The translations under genes were made by a program, and so were the position numbers. Shown here piece after piece: positions 13,549 through 20,523 of a stretch of 33,488 nucleotides of DNA; within the stretch, counting starts at the first letter, position 1, and each line of letters starts with the position of its first letter. The notes below the pieces were generated by a model. That model searched no databases. It was not told where the DNA came from and saw nothing but the letters and a program-made list of their open reading frames with translations. The stretch covers positions 1 to 33,488 of the forward strand of contig WANX01000087.1 of assembly GCA_015521565.1 (NCBI GenBank). Reading direction: 5' to 3'. This stretch comes from Candidatus Hydrothermarchaeota archaeon. GTDB lineage: Archaea > Hydrothermarchaeota > Hydrothermarchaeia > Hydrothermarchaeales > BMS3B.

Positions 13549-15564
13549 ATGCGCTGGTATGCCGTGCTTCTCCTGCCACTGGTGCTGCTTCCTCCCGCGG
13601 CGGCGCAGGTAGAGGCGGGGTTTATCTACACCGACGTGGACTTCTATTTCAACGCTCCCAGAGACCAGGTGGACAGGTTCGAGGTAAATCTCACACTTAT
13701 GCTGTACAACTTTAACAATCAAAGCGCCGCCCTTGTGTCCGACCTGAAGGCAGAGCTTGACGGAGAGGCAGCACAGAGGGGAGTCACAGTCTCCCTGGAG
13801 AAGAGCTATGTGCGGGTGGAGCCGGAAGATTCTGCCTACGTCAGAATCACCTTTATGGCTCCGTCTTCGATGGCGGAGGGCAGCTACGATGCGGAGCTCA
13901 CCGTCACTGGAAACTACACCTACGTGGGCGGAGGAGGCAGCTATCTGCTTCTCAACCAGTTTTATATAAGTGTAAATGTGGAGCATCCACCGCCCACGCT
14001 GTCCGCAGTCTGGGACCTGGCAGACTGGGGCAGGCTGCGCGCCGGGCAGAGCTTTGAGCGCACCCTCACTGTGAGGGAGGTTTTCGGCTATGCGGCGGCT
14101 GAAAACATATCGGTTTATCTCTCCATTACCGGTCCTGCGGAGCTGAACTACACGCCGCTGCTTGGTGAGGTGCCCGCCGGTGGCTCCAGGCGGCTGTCTG
14201 TGGCGGTGAGGGTGCCGGAGAGAAACCTGAAACCCGGGGATTACAGCGTTGTACCCCGTTTTGTGAAGCCGTCCGATGTGGATGTGGCGCAGCTGCAGAG
14301 TGCGAACTACACCATCCCGGAGCCCGTGATGGCAGTATCCACCACTGCCCTGGACTTCGGGAAGATTACCTTTGAGGCCGGCAGGGACACCTCCACCAGG
14401 AGCATAAGCGTGAACGAGACCGGCGGCTATACTCCCATAGAGGGGCTTGAGGTGATTCTTGAGGAGGGAGAGGAAGGCTGGATATCTGTGTCAGGCGCTG
14501 ACTACGTCCCCCCGGGCGGGAGCATCCCCCTGAACTTCTCCCTGGCACTGCCTCCTGATGCAAGCCTTGGAAAAAAGAGCTGGGTGTTCGTGCTGAAAGG
14601 CAGGTATGCGGGCAGCCTGCGTCTGGAGGCCAGCGCCACTGTTTACTTTCCAGGTCTTGAGGATGCGGAGCGCAGGCTGCAAACTCTGGAGGAGCCGGAG
14701 TACACGCAGGTGCTCGCCAGTCTCCGGCAGCTCATATCCGCCTCAAAGGAGGTGACGGAGCTCAGGGAGATAGCCATGGTCATGGCGGTGTACAGCGGTG
14801 TTGTGGCCTTTGTTGAGAGCTTCTCCGGGCTCGAGGAGCAGCCACTGGAGGAGAAGGTGGATGTTCTCCTGCTTACCAGGAGCAGTCTCAGCAGGGCGAA
14901 AACAGGTGCGGCCTCCCTCCAGGATGGAGAGCTCAGAAGTCTGGCCATTCCGGCGGTTGAGGCGCTGGAGGCAGTTTGGGAGCAGCAGGCAGGTGCGGTG
15001 GTTGCAGCCCTGGAGGAGCGTCTGAAGGAGGAGAGGGACTACAGGAGCGCTGCTCTGGACAGCAGGAGACTGAGCACACTGTACTCCCTTCTCGGAGATG
15101 CGCAAAAGGCGGAGAGTTACTCATCAAAACAGGAGCAGCTGGAGAGGGCCTACTATGATGCGCTCAGAAAGGCGGCAGAGCTTCTCAGGCGTTCCGAGGA
15201 GGAGGTTTCGCAGGCAAAAATGCTGACACTGAATTTGAAGGAAGCCTCCTTTGTGCTCAACCCCTTCCACTATGAGGAGGTGGTGAGCCGGTACGAGAGG
15301 GCGATATCCCTGGCGGAGGAGGCGATTGGTGAGCTGGAGAAGGCCGGTGAGGTTGAGGAGGCACAGCTTGTGGCATCGCGGGTGGAGGAGCTGTCCATGG
15401 CAAAGCGGGGTATAGAGAGAAGTTTCACCGCCTACCTTGGACTCCTAACCGCCGCCTTTCTGTGGTTTGTGGCCAGGGTTACTCTGGGCATGCTTCGCTG
15501 GATGCGAGACTCTGAAATCCTGGCCGAGGGGGATGTGGTGCTGGGCGGGAAGACCGAACTATAG
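13549..15564 (+). CDS. Secreted single-pass protein with Ig-like and helical ectodomains
   Basis: Translation from ATG 13549 (one base after the previous stop) gives 671 residues with signal peptide MRWYAVLLLPLVLLPPAAAQ. About 330 residues of beta-rich, Ig-like modules follow (repeated SVxxxx...PPGGSIPLNFSL-type phrases typical of archaeal surface proteins). Then come about 260 residues of charged helices and a membrane helix at about 628-648. The cytoplasmic tail (MLRWMRDSEILAEGDVV) matches the tail of the upstream protein in pattern: L-x-W-x-x-D-S then acidic residues. Many N-glycosylation sequons fit a surface location. It is probably the partner of the previous gene. Its TAG and the TAG of the convergent gene overlap in the palindrome CTATAG. 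Confidence 0.75.
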   Translation: MRWYAVLLLPLVLLPPAAAQVEAGFIYTDVDFYFNAPRDQVDRFEVNLTLMLYNFNNQSAALVSDLKAELDGEAAQRGVTVSLEKSYVRVEPEDSAYVRITFMAPSSMAEGSYDAELTVTGNYTYVGGGGSYLLLNQFYISVNVEHPPPTLSAVWDLADWGRLRAGQSFERTLTVREVFGYAAAENISVYLSITGPAELNYTPLLGEVPAGGSRRLSVAVRVPERNLKPGDYSVVPRFVKPSDVDVAQLQSANYTIPEPVMAVSTTALDFGKITFEAGRDTSTRSISVNETGGYTPIEGLEVILEEGEEGWISVSGADYVPPGGSIPLNFSLALPPDASLGKKSWVFVLKGRYAGSLRLEASATVYFPGLEDAERRLQTLEEPEYTQVLASLRQLISASKEVTELREIAMVMAVYSGVVAFVESFSGLEEQPLEEKVDVLLLTRSSLSRAKTGAASLQDGELRSLAIPAVEALEAVWEQQAGAVVAALEERLKEERDYRSAALDSRRLSTLYSLLGDAQKAESYSSKQEQLERAYYDALRKAAELLRRSEEEVSQAKMLTLNLKEASFVLNPFHYEEVVSRYERAISLAEEAIGELEKAGEVEEAQLVASRVEELSMAKRGIERSFTAYLGLLTAAFLWFVARVTLGMLRWMRDSEILAEGDVVLGGKTEL

Positions 15565-17970
15565 CAGCGTCCTCCTCAGCCTCATGAGGAGCTCCTCCCT
15601 CTCCAGCATCTCAATGGTGCACTCCAGCAGGTATGCAGCGTAGGCGCAGAGGGCTGCTGCCTCACCTTCCGCAGCCTCCTCGGCCCTCTCCACAAGCAGT
15701 CGGGCGACCTTCCACAGGGAGGCTGGCGGGTGCACAGATACCTCACCCACCATGGCGGTAAGCCTTCTGTCCACCTTCCCGAGCTTTTCCTTTACCCTGC
15801 CCCACGGGTTCTCGGCTCCGAGCAGCTCCGCGGCTGCCGTGTAATCGAAGGGCGGGGCTTCACAGCCGCCTGCATCGCGCAGCTGCGACCTGTAGAGGGC
15901 GACATTCTTCCAGTCCTGCATCGCCTCGCAGAGCAGAGATACAGTGTACTCTGCAGCATCAACGGCGCCGCTTCCCGGCCGGGGGTTTCTGGCAAGAGCT
16001 GCTGCACCGTCTATAATCTGGTGAGCAGCCCCTCTGAAAAAACCGGGAAGACATGGGTCGTACCCTGAGATGCGCCGGTGGGCTTCATCCACCCTTCTGC
16101 GCAGCTCCTCCAGGCGTTCCTCGACCCCGGGTGTAAGTGTGCGCTCCGGTGTTAGTTCAACCGCCAGCTCCTCCTGCCCTGGATGAATCACCACCTCCGC
16201 GGGGACAAATCCCTCCTTCTCAATCCTCAGACTCCTCCTGCCAGTGACACGCAGATGTGCCTCTCCCGAGCTGTCGGTGACGGCCTTTCTATCACCTGCC
16301 TCAACCACCGCTCCCCCGAGGGGCGCACCCTCAGTGCTCGTGACTTTCACCCTGAGCTCTGAGGCCCTCTCTACCCGGGACTTGGCATCCCGTGTGCGCC
16401 TCAGAAGCACAGCCACAATTACCAGCACTCCTGCCACAAGCACACCCGCCAGGGCCTTCCACGGCTTCAGCGGTTTCTCACGCAGGAGGGGTATGCTGAT
16501 GACCTCCTTTCCTGAAAGCACCAGGAGTGCTGCCCCATCCCGTGCCATGGCGATGTGGTGCACCCCACCGGGGGGGCTTAGCACCCACAGGGGCTCACCA
16601 CTCTGCGCTGTGTAGAGGACCACATCCTCCGGCGAGGCCACGGCCAGGTATTTATCAGAGGCCTCCACCATGCTTGCGTTGTGCCTGAGGGTCCTGTTCC
16701 AGAGAAGCCTGCCCCCGGAAAAGGCGCGTAGCTCGTTGTCAATCAGCAGGAGGAGCAGCCTGCTGTTAATGGCCATGTCCGCGGGCGGCGCTTCCAGAGT
16801 GAGGTTCCAGAGAAGGCTTCCGTTGTAGGAGAGCAGCTGCACTCCAGAGCGCCCTGCCACCGCTATACCGGCTTCCGACATATCCAGCAGTGCGGATGAG
16901 ATTCCGGACTGCTTGCTCCACAGCAGTGCGCCGGTGGTGTTGAAAAGGTAAACCTCACCCCCAGCGAGCACGGCAATTTTATCTGATGATGAAGCGATGA
17001 GCTGTGCCTCAGCAGGCAGGGTAACGTTCCAGAGCTGCTGGGTTCCCCTGTAGAAACTCAGCAGCCTGCCCTGAGCCAGGGCAAAGCCGCTGTCGCCCGC
17101 CGCAATCAGAGAAGGTGCGGCGGTTTTCAGCTCTGCTATCATCTCTCCCGATGGTGATAGCAGGTATAGCTTCCCCTCCGACACCGCAACAATTCCGTCT
17201 GCATACCTCTCCACCCCCCGGACACTTTCAGGCAGATTAATCACCAGCTGCCCTGGTATTGATGGCGAGCCGTTCACCAGCTCCACCTCCACCTGTGCAG
17301 CGGCGCTGCTGTTTGCGAGGCTGATGTTAACTCCTATAGAGTACCTCCCGGGTGGCAGACCGGAGGTATCCCAGATGTAGGGCAGGGTTCTTCCCATCAG
17401 GGTGTCGTTTATGTAGAGCGCCACCTCTGCGCCTGGAGTGTGCAGGGCTCTTATCTCCACGGGTTCGCCCCTGCCGAAGACCTTTCCCCTGGAAGGGCTG
17501 AGTATCTCCACATGCACCGCAGGTGAGGCATTGCTCACCACCAGCCGTGACAAAGCGTATGCAGTGGCACAACCCTCCCTGAAGCTGAAAACAGTCTTCA
17601 GCGTGTAGCTCCCCGCACGCTCTGGTGCGAAGAAGCCGAACTCGGAGATTACACTCTGCCCCGGGATTGCCCTCCCGGTGTATAGCTGTGCCAGCTCGCC
17701 ATCGCTCCAGTCTCCTGTGAGTGCGACCTCAACGGTACCTGAAGCGAGCTCTTCAAACCGCCAGCCGACGGTGCCTCTAATGTACTGCAGCGGAGCCGCG
17801 CTCAGGCTGCTCTGCACACCCTCTGCCCCCGCATTCAGGTCGATGGCGGAAAGGGTAACCAGCTCAGTTTCTCCTCCCGGGGTCAGATAGTACACCTTCT
17901 CGGGACACGACGCCTCCAGCTCAGGCAGAAGCAGGAACAGCAGCATCAGAAGGGGCAGCACACGGTGCAT
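15559..17970 (-). CDS. Trans-envelope protein: extracellular Ig-like and beta-propeller domains, membrane helix, cytoplasmic helical domain
   Basis: The 803-residue protein has a signal peptide (about 1-20), a beta-rich region, and an Ig-like domain at about 150-230 (VEILSPSRGKVFGRGEPVEI ... LPPGRYSIGV). A propeller at about 235-510 has repeats of the LYLLSPSGE, LLWNLTL and LLWNRTL type typical of PQQ-like blades. A membrane helix follows (about 518-537, LAGVLVAGVLVIVAVLL) with RRTRDAKSR after it, so the C-terminal 260 residues are cytoplasmic. They comprise a carboxypeptidase-regulatory-like domain (about 553-620; APLGGAVVEAGDRKAVTDSS) and a helical domain with several cysteines. Such regulatory-like folds are usually extracellular; here the topology puts it inside. 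It lies 33 bases after the rlmE stop and may share its transcript, but sits among the FtsZ-associated envelope genes. Confidence 0.75.
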   Translation of the reverse strand: MHRVLPLLMLLFLLLPELEASCPEKVYYLTPGGETELVTLSAIDLNAGAEGVQSSLSAAPLQYIRGTVGWRFEELASGTVEVALTGDWSDGELAQLYTGRAIPGQSVISEFGFFAPERAGSYTLKTVFSFREGCATAYALSRLVVSNASPAVHVEILSPSRGKVFGRGEPVEIRALHTPGAEVALYINDTLMGRTLPYIWDTSGLPPGRYSIGVNISLANSSAAAQVEVELVNGSPSIPGQLVINLPESVRGVERYADGIVAVSEGKLYLLSPSGEMIAELKTAAPSLIAAGDSGFALAQGRLLSFYRGTQQLWNVTLPAEAQLIASSSDKIAVLAGGEVYLFNTTGALLWSKQSGISSALLDMSEAGIAVAGRSGVQLLSYNGSLLWNLTLEAPPADMAINSRLLLLLIDNELRAFSGGRLLWNRTLRHNASMVEASDKYLAVASPEDVVLYTAQSGEPLWVLSPPGGVHHIAMARDGAALLVLSGKEVISIPLLREKPLKPWKALAGVLVAGVLVIVAVLLRRTRDAKSRVERASELRVKVTSTEGAPLGGAVVEAGDRKAVTDSSGEAHLRVTGRRSLRIEKEGFVPAEVVIHPGQEELAVELTPERTLTPGVEERLEELRRRVDEAHRRISGYDPCLPGFFRGAAHQIIDGAAALARNPRPGSGAVDAAEYTVSLLCEAMQDWKNVALYRSQLRDAGGCEAPPFDYTAAAELLGAENPWGRVKEKLGKVDRRLTAMVGEVSVHPPASLWKVARLLVERAEEAAEGEAAALCAYAAYLLECTIEMLEREELLMRLRRTLL

Positions 17971-18003
17971 GGGGATACTTTGTTGCGCCTTACTTATGAA
18001 GCT

Positions 18004-18780
18004 TTAGCAGACCTCCGCCTCTGCGAACCCCTGCTTCAGGGAGGTAATCCTCACCTTCAGCTCGCCCCCTTCCCCGGCACCTTTTACAAAGACCTTCATC
18101 CCTTTTATGTAGGCGACTCCGTCCCCGCGCCCCGTTCTCCCCACCACTTTGGCAGGATACACATTACCCTTCTTCAACGGTGAGAAACCCTTCGCTATCA
18201 GATAAACCTCAGCGCTCCCGCTGCGGCTTGCCTTCGGCTTTGTTAGCTTCACGTACGCGAAACTCCGCCTAACTTTTTCGACGAGTCCCTGCAGGAGTTC
18301 CCCCTGGAAGACCTTCAGCAGCAGTGCACCTCCGGGAACAAGATGCTCTTCGGCTATGCTCAGCGCCTTCTCACACAGCTCAACGCTCCTCGCGTGGTCA
18401 ACGCTCCAAACACCGCTTATCTCAGGCGAGGCGTCGCTTATCACCGCATCGCACTCCGGTACGAGCTCCCTGAGCCTCTGTCTCACCTCCCCGTCGGTGA
18501 AGTCGCCCTTAATAAAGACCACGTTCTCATAGCCCAGAGGCTCGACGCTGTGCAGGTCAACGCCGATGACGAAGCCAGAGCTGCCCACAATTTCCCTCGC
18601 AACCTGGCTCCAGCCGCCGGGGGCACATCCCAGCTCAAGCACGCGAAAGCCGGGCTTCAGAATCCTGAAGCGTCTGTTGAGCTGTTTTAGCTTGTACGCC
18701 GCACGGGAGCGGTAGTGCTCCCTCTTTGCCTTCCTGTAGTAGTAGTCCTTCTTCCTTTCCCAGAGCCAGCGCTTTCCCAT
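18004..18780 (-). CDS. rlmE: 23S rRNA 2'-O-ribose methyltransferase RlmE (FtsJ) with TRAM domain
   Basis: The enzyme methylates a ribose of 23S rRNA with S-adenosylmethionine. From the ATG at 18780 (258 residues) it has the usual start MGKRWLWERKK, the SAM-binding motif LELGCAPGGWS (49-59) and the KDKE catalytic tetrad: Lys30 (RAAYKL), Asp116 (SDASPE), Lys156 (LLLKVFQG) and Glu191 (SAEVYL). Residues after about 200 form a TRAM RNA-binding domain, a fusion common in Euryarchaeota. An upstream in-frame ATG at 18804 would add eight residues, but homologues begin with MG(K)xxxW and the shorter start leaves 40 bases for the divergent promoter. Confidence 0.92.
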   Translation of the reverse strand: MGKRWLWERKKDYYYRKAKREHYRSRAAYKLKQLNRRFRILKPGFRVLELGCAPGGWSQVAREIVGSSGFVIGVDLHSVEPLGYENVVFIKGDFTDGEVRQRLRELVPECDAVISDASPEISGVWSVDHARSVELCEKALSIAEEHLVPGGALLLKVFQGELLQGLVEKVRRSFAYVKLTKPKASRSGSAEVYLIAKGFSPLKKGNVYPAKVVGRTGRGDGVAYIKGMKVFVKGAGEGGELKVRITSLKQGFAEAEVC

Positions 18781-18820
18781 ATTCTCAGGATAAACGTTAA
18801 TCATCGCGGGTATTATTGAA

Positions 18821-19654
18821 ATGGAGCGGCTTCTCTATCTCGGGTGCATGGTGTACAACCGCTTTCCTGACTATGAGATTGCCGCGAAGGCGGTGCTTTC
18901 CAGGCTCGGAATAAAGCTAAGGGACTTCCACGAGTTCACCTGCTGCTCCTCCACCTTCATGCCCTCTGTGGGTGATACCTGGATTTACCTGGCAAGCTAC
19001 AACCTTGCCCTGGCCGAAAGGCGGGAAATGGATATCGTAACCCTCTGCGGCACATGCACCGGCGTTTTCAAGAGGGCACTGCTGATGCTCCGCGACGAGG
19101 CTCTCAGGGAGAGGGTGAACTCCCGCCTGGCGGAGCTGGACCTCAGCGTTTCTGGCAGAGCTGGGGTGAGCCACCTGCTGGAGGTGCTCACACAGCAGAG
19201 GGAAAGGGTTGAGAGGGAGATACGCTCACCTCTCAACTTAAAAGTGGCACTGCAGCACCCGTGCAACGTCTTCCGTCCCCGCGAGATAGCACGCTTCGAC
19301 GATCCGGTCAGACCCTCAGCCATGCGGGAGATGGTGGAGCTGACAGGGGCAGAGGCGGTGCGCTATCCCCTGGAGTACGAGTGCTGTGGCTCCGCACTTC
19401 TCATCACCTCTGAGAGCATGGGCATCTCCTCGGGCGCCGACAAGCTCCTCTCCGCCAGGGAAGCCGGTGCCCGGGCCATGGTGGTGGCCTGTGGCAACTG
19501 TGCCTACCTATTCGACAGACACCGGGACAGGATTGCTGCTGTGAGAAGGGAAGCGCAGCTTCCCGTGCTCTTCCTGCCCCAGCTCCTGGGCCTGGCTTTT
19601 GGCATGCACGGGAGGGAGCTCGGCCTGGAGATAAGGGGGGTTGAGCTTGGGTGA
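18821..19654 (+). CDS. hdrB: HdrB-like subunit (two CCG domains)
   Basis: The 277-residue protein has two cysteine-rich CCG-type domains: Cys9, Cys41-Cys42, CGTC 76-79; and Cys148, Cys188-Cys189-Gly, CGNC 224-227. In heterodisulfide reductase HdrB these bind the non-cubane 4Fe-4S clusters that reduce the disulfide. The first domain reads CCS rather than CCG. It is followed immediately by an HdrC-like ferredoxin gene, with which it would form HdrBC. No HdrA or HdrD/E is in the window, so the electron donor is encoded elsewhere. The substrate may be CoM-S-S-CoB or another disulfide; many sulfate reducers and other archaea have HdrBC-like pairs of unknown substrate. Confidence 0.85.
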   Translation: MERLLYLGCMVYNRFPDYEIAAKAVLSRLGIKLRDFHEFTCCSSTFMPSVGDTWIYLASYNLALAERREMDIVTLCGTCTGVFKRALLMLRDEALRERVNSRLAELDLSVSGRAGVSHLLEVLTQQRERVEREIRSPLNLKVALQHPCNVFRPREIARFDDPVRPSAMREMVELTGAEAVRYPLEYECCGSALLITSESMGISSGADKLLSAREAGARAMVVACGNCAYLFDRHRDRIAAVRREAQLPVLFLPQLLGLAFGMHGRELGLEIRGVELG

Positions 19655-20006
19655 ATGCACCCGCTGCGGCGCCTGTGTGCGCGTGTGCATAGCGGCCAGG
19701 CAGGGACTCGCCACGGGGGCGAGTGTGCTTGAGCGCAGTGACAGGTTTACCTGTGCAGGATGCTGGAAGTGCGTTGAGGCCTGTCCGGAGGGCGTTGACA
19801 TATACGGGCTGATGATGCAGTCCCGCCGCTACAGAGAGCTTCCTGAAAGCTATAAGGCTGCAGTCAGGCGCATTCAGAGCACAGGGTATGCCATGCCGGC
19901 AGAGGGCGTCAATGCAATAAGGGAGATGTACGGTCTGAGGCCAATCCGGAGGGTGAGGCGCAGAGTTCTGGAGAAACTGCTGCGCGCTTCTGAACCGGAG
20001 CGGTGA
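19647..20006 (+). CDS. hdrC: HdrC-like ferredoxin subunit
   Basis: The small protein (about 119 residues) has two 4Fe-4S ferredoxin motifs: CTRCGACVRVC and CAGCWKCVEACPEGVD, then a helical C-terminal part with the family's typical RRYRELPESYKAAVRRI. It passes electrons to HdrB. The start is a TTG: 19647 has a G-rich ribosome site (AAGGGGGG) at good spacing, while TTG 19641 would add two residues. Either overlaps the end of hdrB, showing translational coupling. Confidence 0.85.
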   Translation: MGECTRCGACVRVCIAARQGLATGASVLERSDRFTCAGCWKCVEACPEGVDIYGLMMQSRRYRELPESYKAAVRRIQSTGYAMPAEGVNAIREMYGLRPIRRVRRRVLEKLLRASEPER

Positions 20007-20007
20007 A

Positions 20008-20214
20008 TTACTCCTGTGAAGTGTCCTCCACCAGCTTCATTGCTTCCTCAACCAGCCTGCGATGGCGCTCCTCAGACTTTATAAGCTCACCTATTAGCCC
20101 CTTCAGCCCCTCATCTTCCAGCTCTCCGTACAGCTCCTCATACACATCCCGGGCGTTCTTCTCTATCTCTGCCAGATTTTTAAGCACGCCCAGGATTACG
20201 TCATTAGAACTCAT
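20008..20214 (-). CDS. Two-helix ferritin-like protein (rubrerythrin or encapsulated-ferritin type)
   Basis: This 68-residue protein is two amphipathic helices with a short turn. Glu18 in the first helix and Glu48-x-x-His51 in the second form the ferritin-type di-iron ligand set, with the same 30-residue spacing as in encapsulated ferritins (Glu32, Glu62, His65 in the Rhodospirillum protein). A single two-helix chain would have to dimerise to build the di-iron site. The gene overlaps the preceding ferritin-like gene by 11 bases, so the two may form a heteromer. No encapsulin shell gene is present in the window. Iron or peroxide handling is inferred from the motifs only. Confidence 0.65.
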   Translation of the reverse strand: MSSNDVILGVLKNLAEIEKNARDVYEELYGELEDEGLKGLIGELIKSEERHRRLVEEAMKLVEDTSQE

Positions 20215-20443
20215 CCCGTGCCTCCATCTTGATTCTGCCTATTGTGCTCAGTATCACCTTCCTGTGCCCCTCCGACTCCCTCCTTATTATCTCAGCTATC
20301 TCCAGTATGCGCTTCTTTCTGTCCTCCGGGAGTGTGCTCCTGTTAATCAGCTTAATCAGTGAGCGGGTTATCAGTGTTACCCCCTCATCCTCCAGCACTG
20401 CGATATTCTCCAGCCTTCTTATCAGGTTCCGCTTTGAAATCAT
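20204..20443 (-). CDS. Small helical ferritin-like protein
   Basis: Translation from ATG 20443 (79 residues) is supported by GGTGGGG just upstream and by TATA-like boxes 30-55 bases away; an upstream in-frame ATG at 20512 would cross the promoter palindrome. The protein has two long helices, with ENIAVLEDEG in the first and RRESEGHRKVI in the second. This recalls ferritin-like proteins with a conserved SEGH segment, but the exact E-x-x-H of di-iron sites is not present. It is the first gene of a two-gene unit with the 68-residue ferritin-like protein. Confidence 0.65.
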   Translation of the reverse strand: MISKRNLIRRLENIAVLEDEGVTLITRSLIKLINRSTLPEDRKKRILEIAEIIRRESEGHRKVILSTIGRIKMEARDEF

Positions 20444-20470
20444 CTCTTCCCCACCGGAAGTTTCAGACAG

Positions 20471-20500
20471 GTATATAAAAGGTATCGAACCTTTATATAC
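20471..20500. promoter_or_regulatory. Palindromic double promoter/operator between ferritin-like genes and the MgtC-like gene
   Basis: GTATATAAAAGGT (20471-20483), five bases, then ACCTTTATATAC (20489-20500) form an inverted repeat with one extra A in the left arm. Each arm contains a TATA box, facing opposite ways. The right one is about 25-30 bases before the ATG at 20524; the minus-strand boxes lie 30-55 bases before the ATG at 20443. The symmetry suggests a dimeric regulator that blocks both promoters, plausibly a metal sensor given the neighbours. Confidence 0.6.
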
Positions 20501-20523
20501 TTTGCTTTTCATAGCTTAATTTG

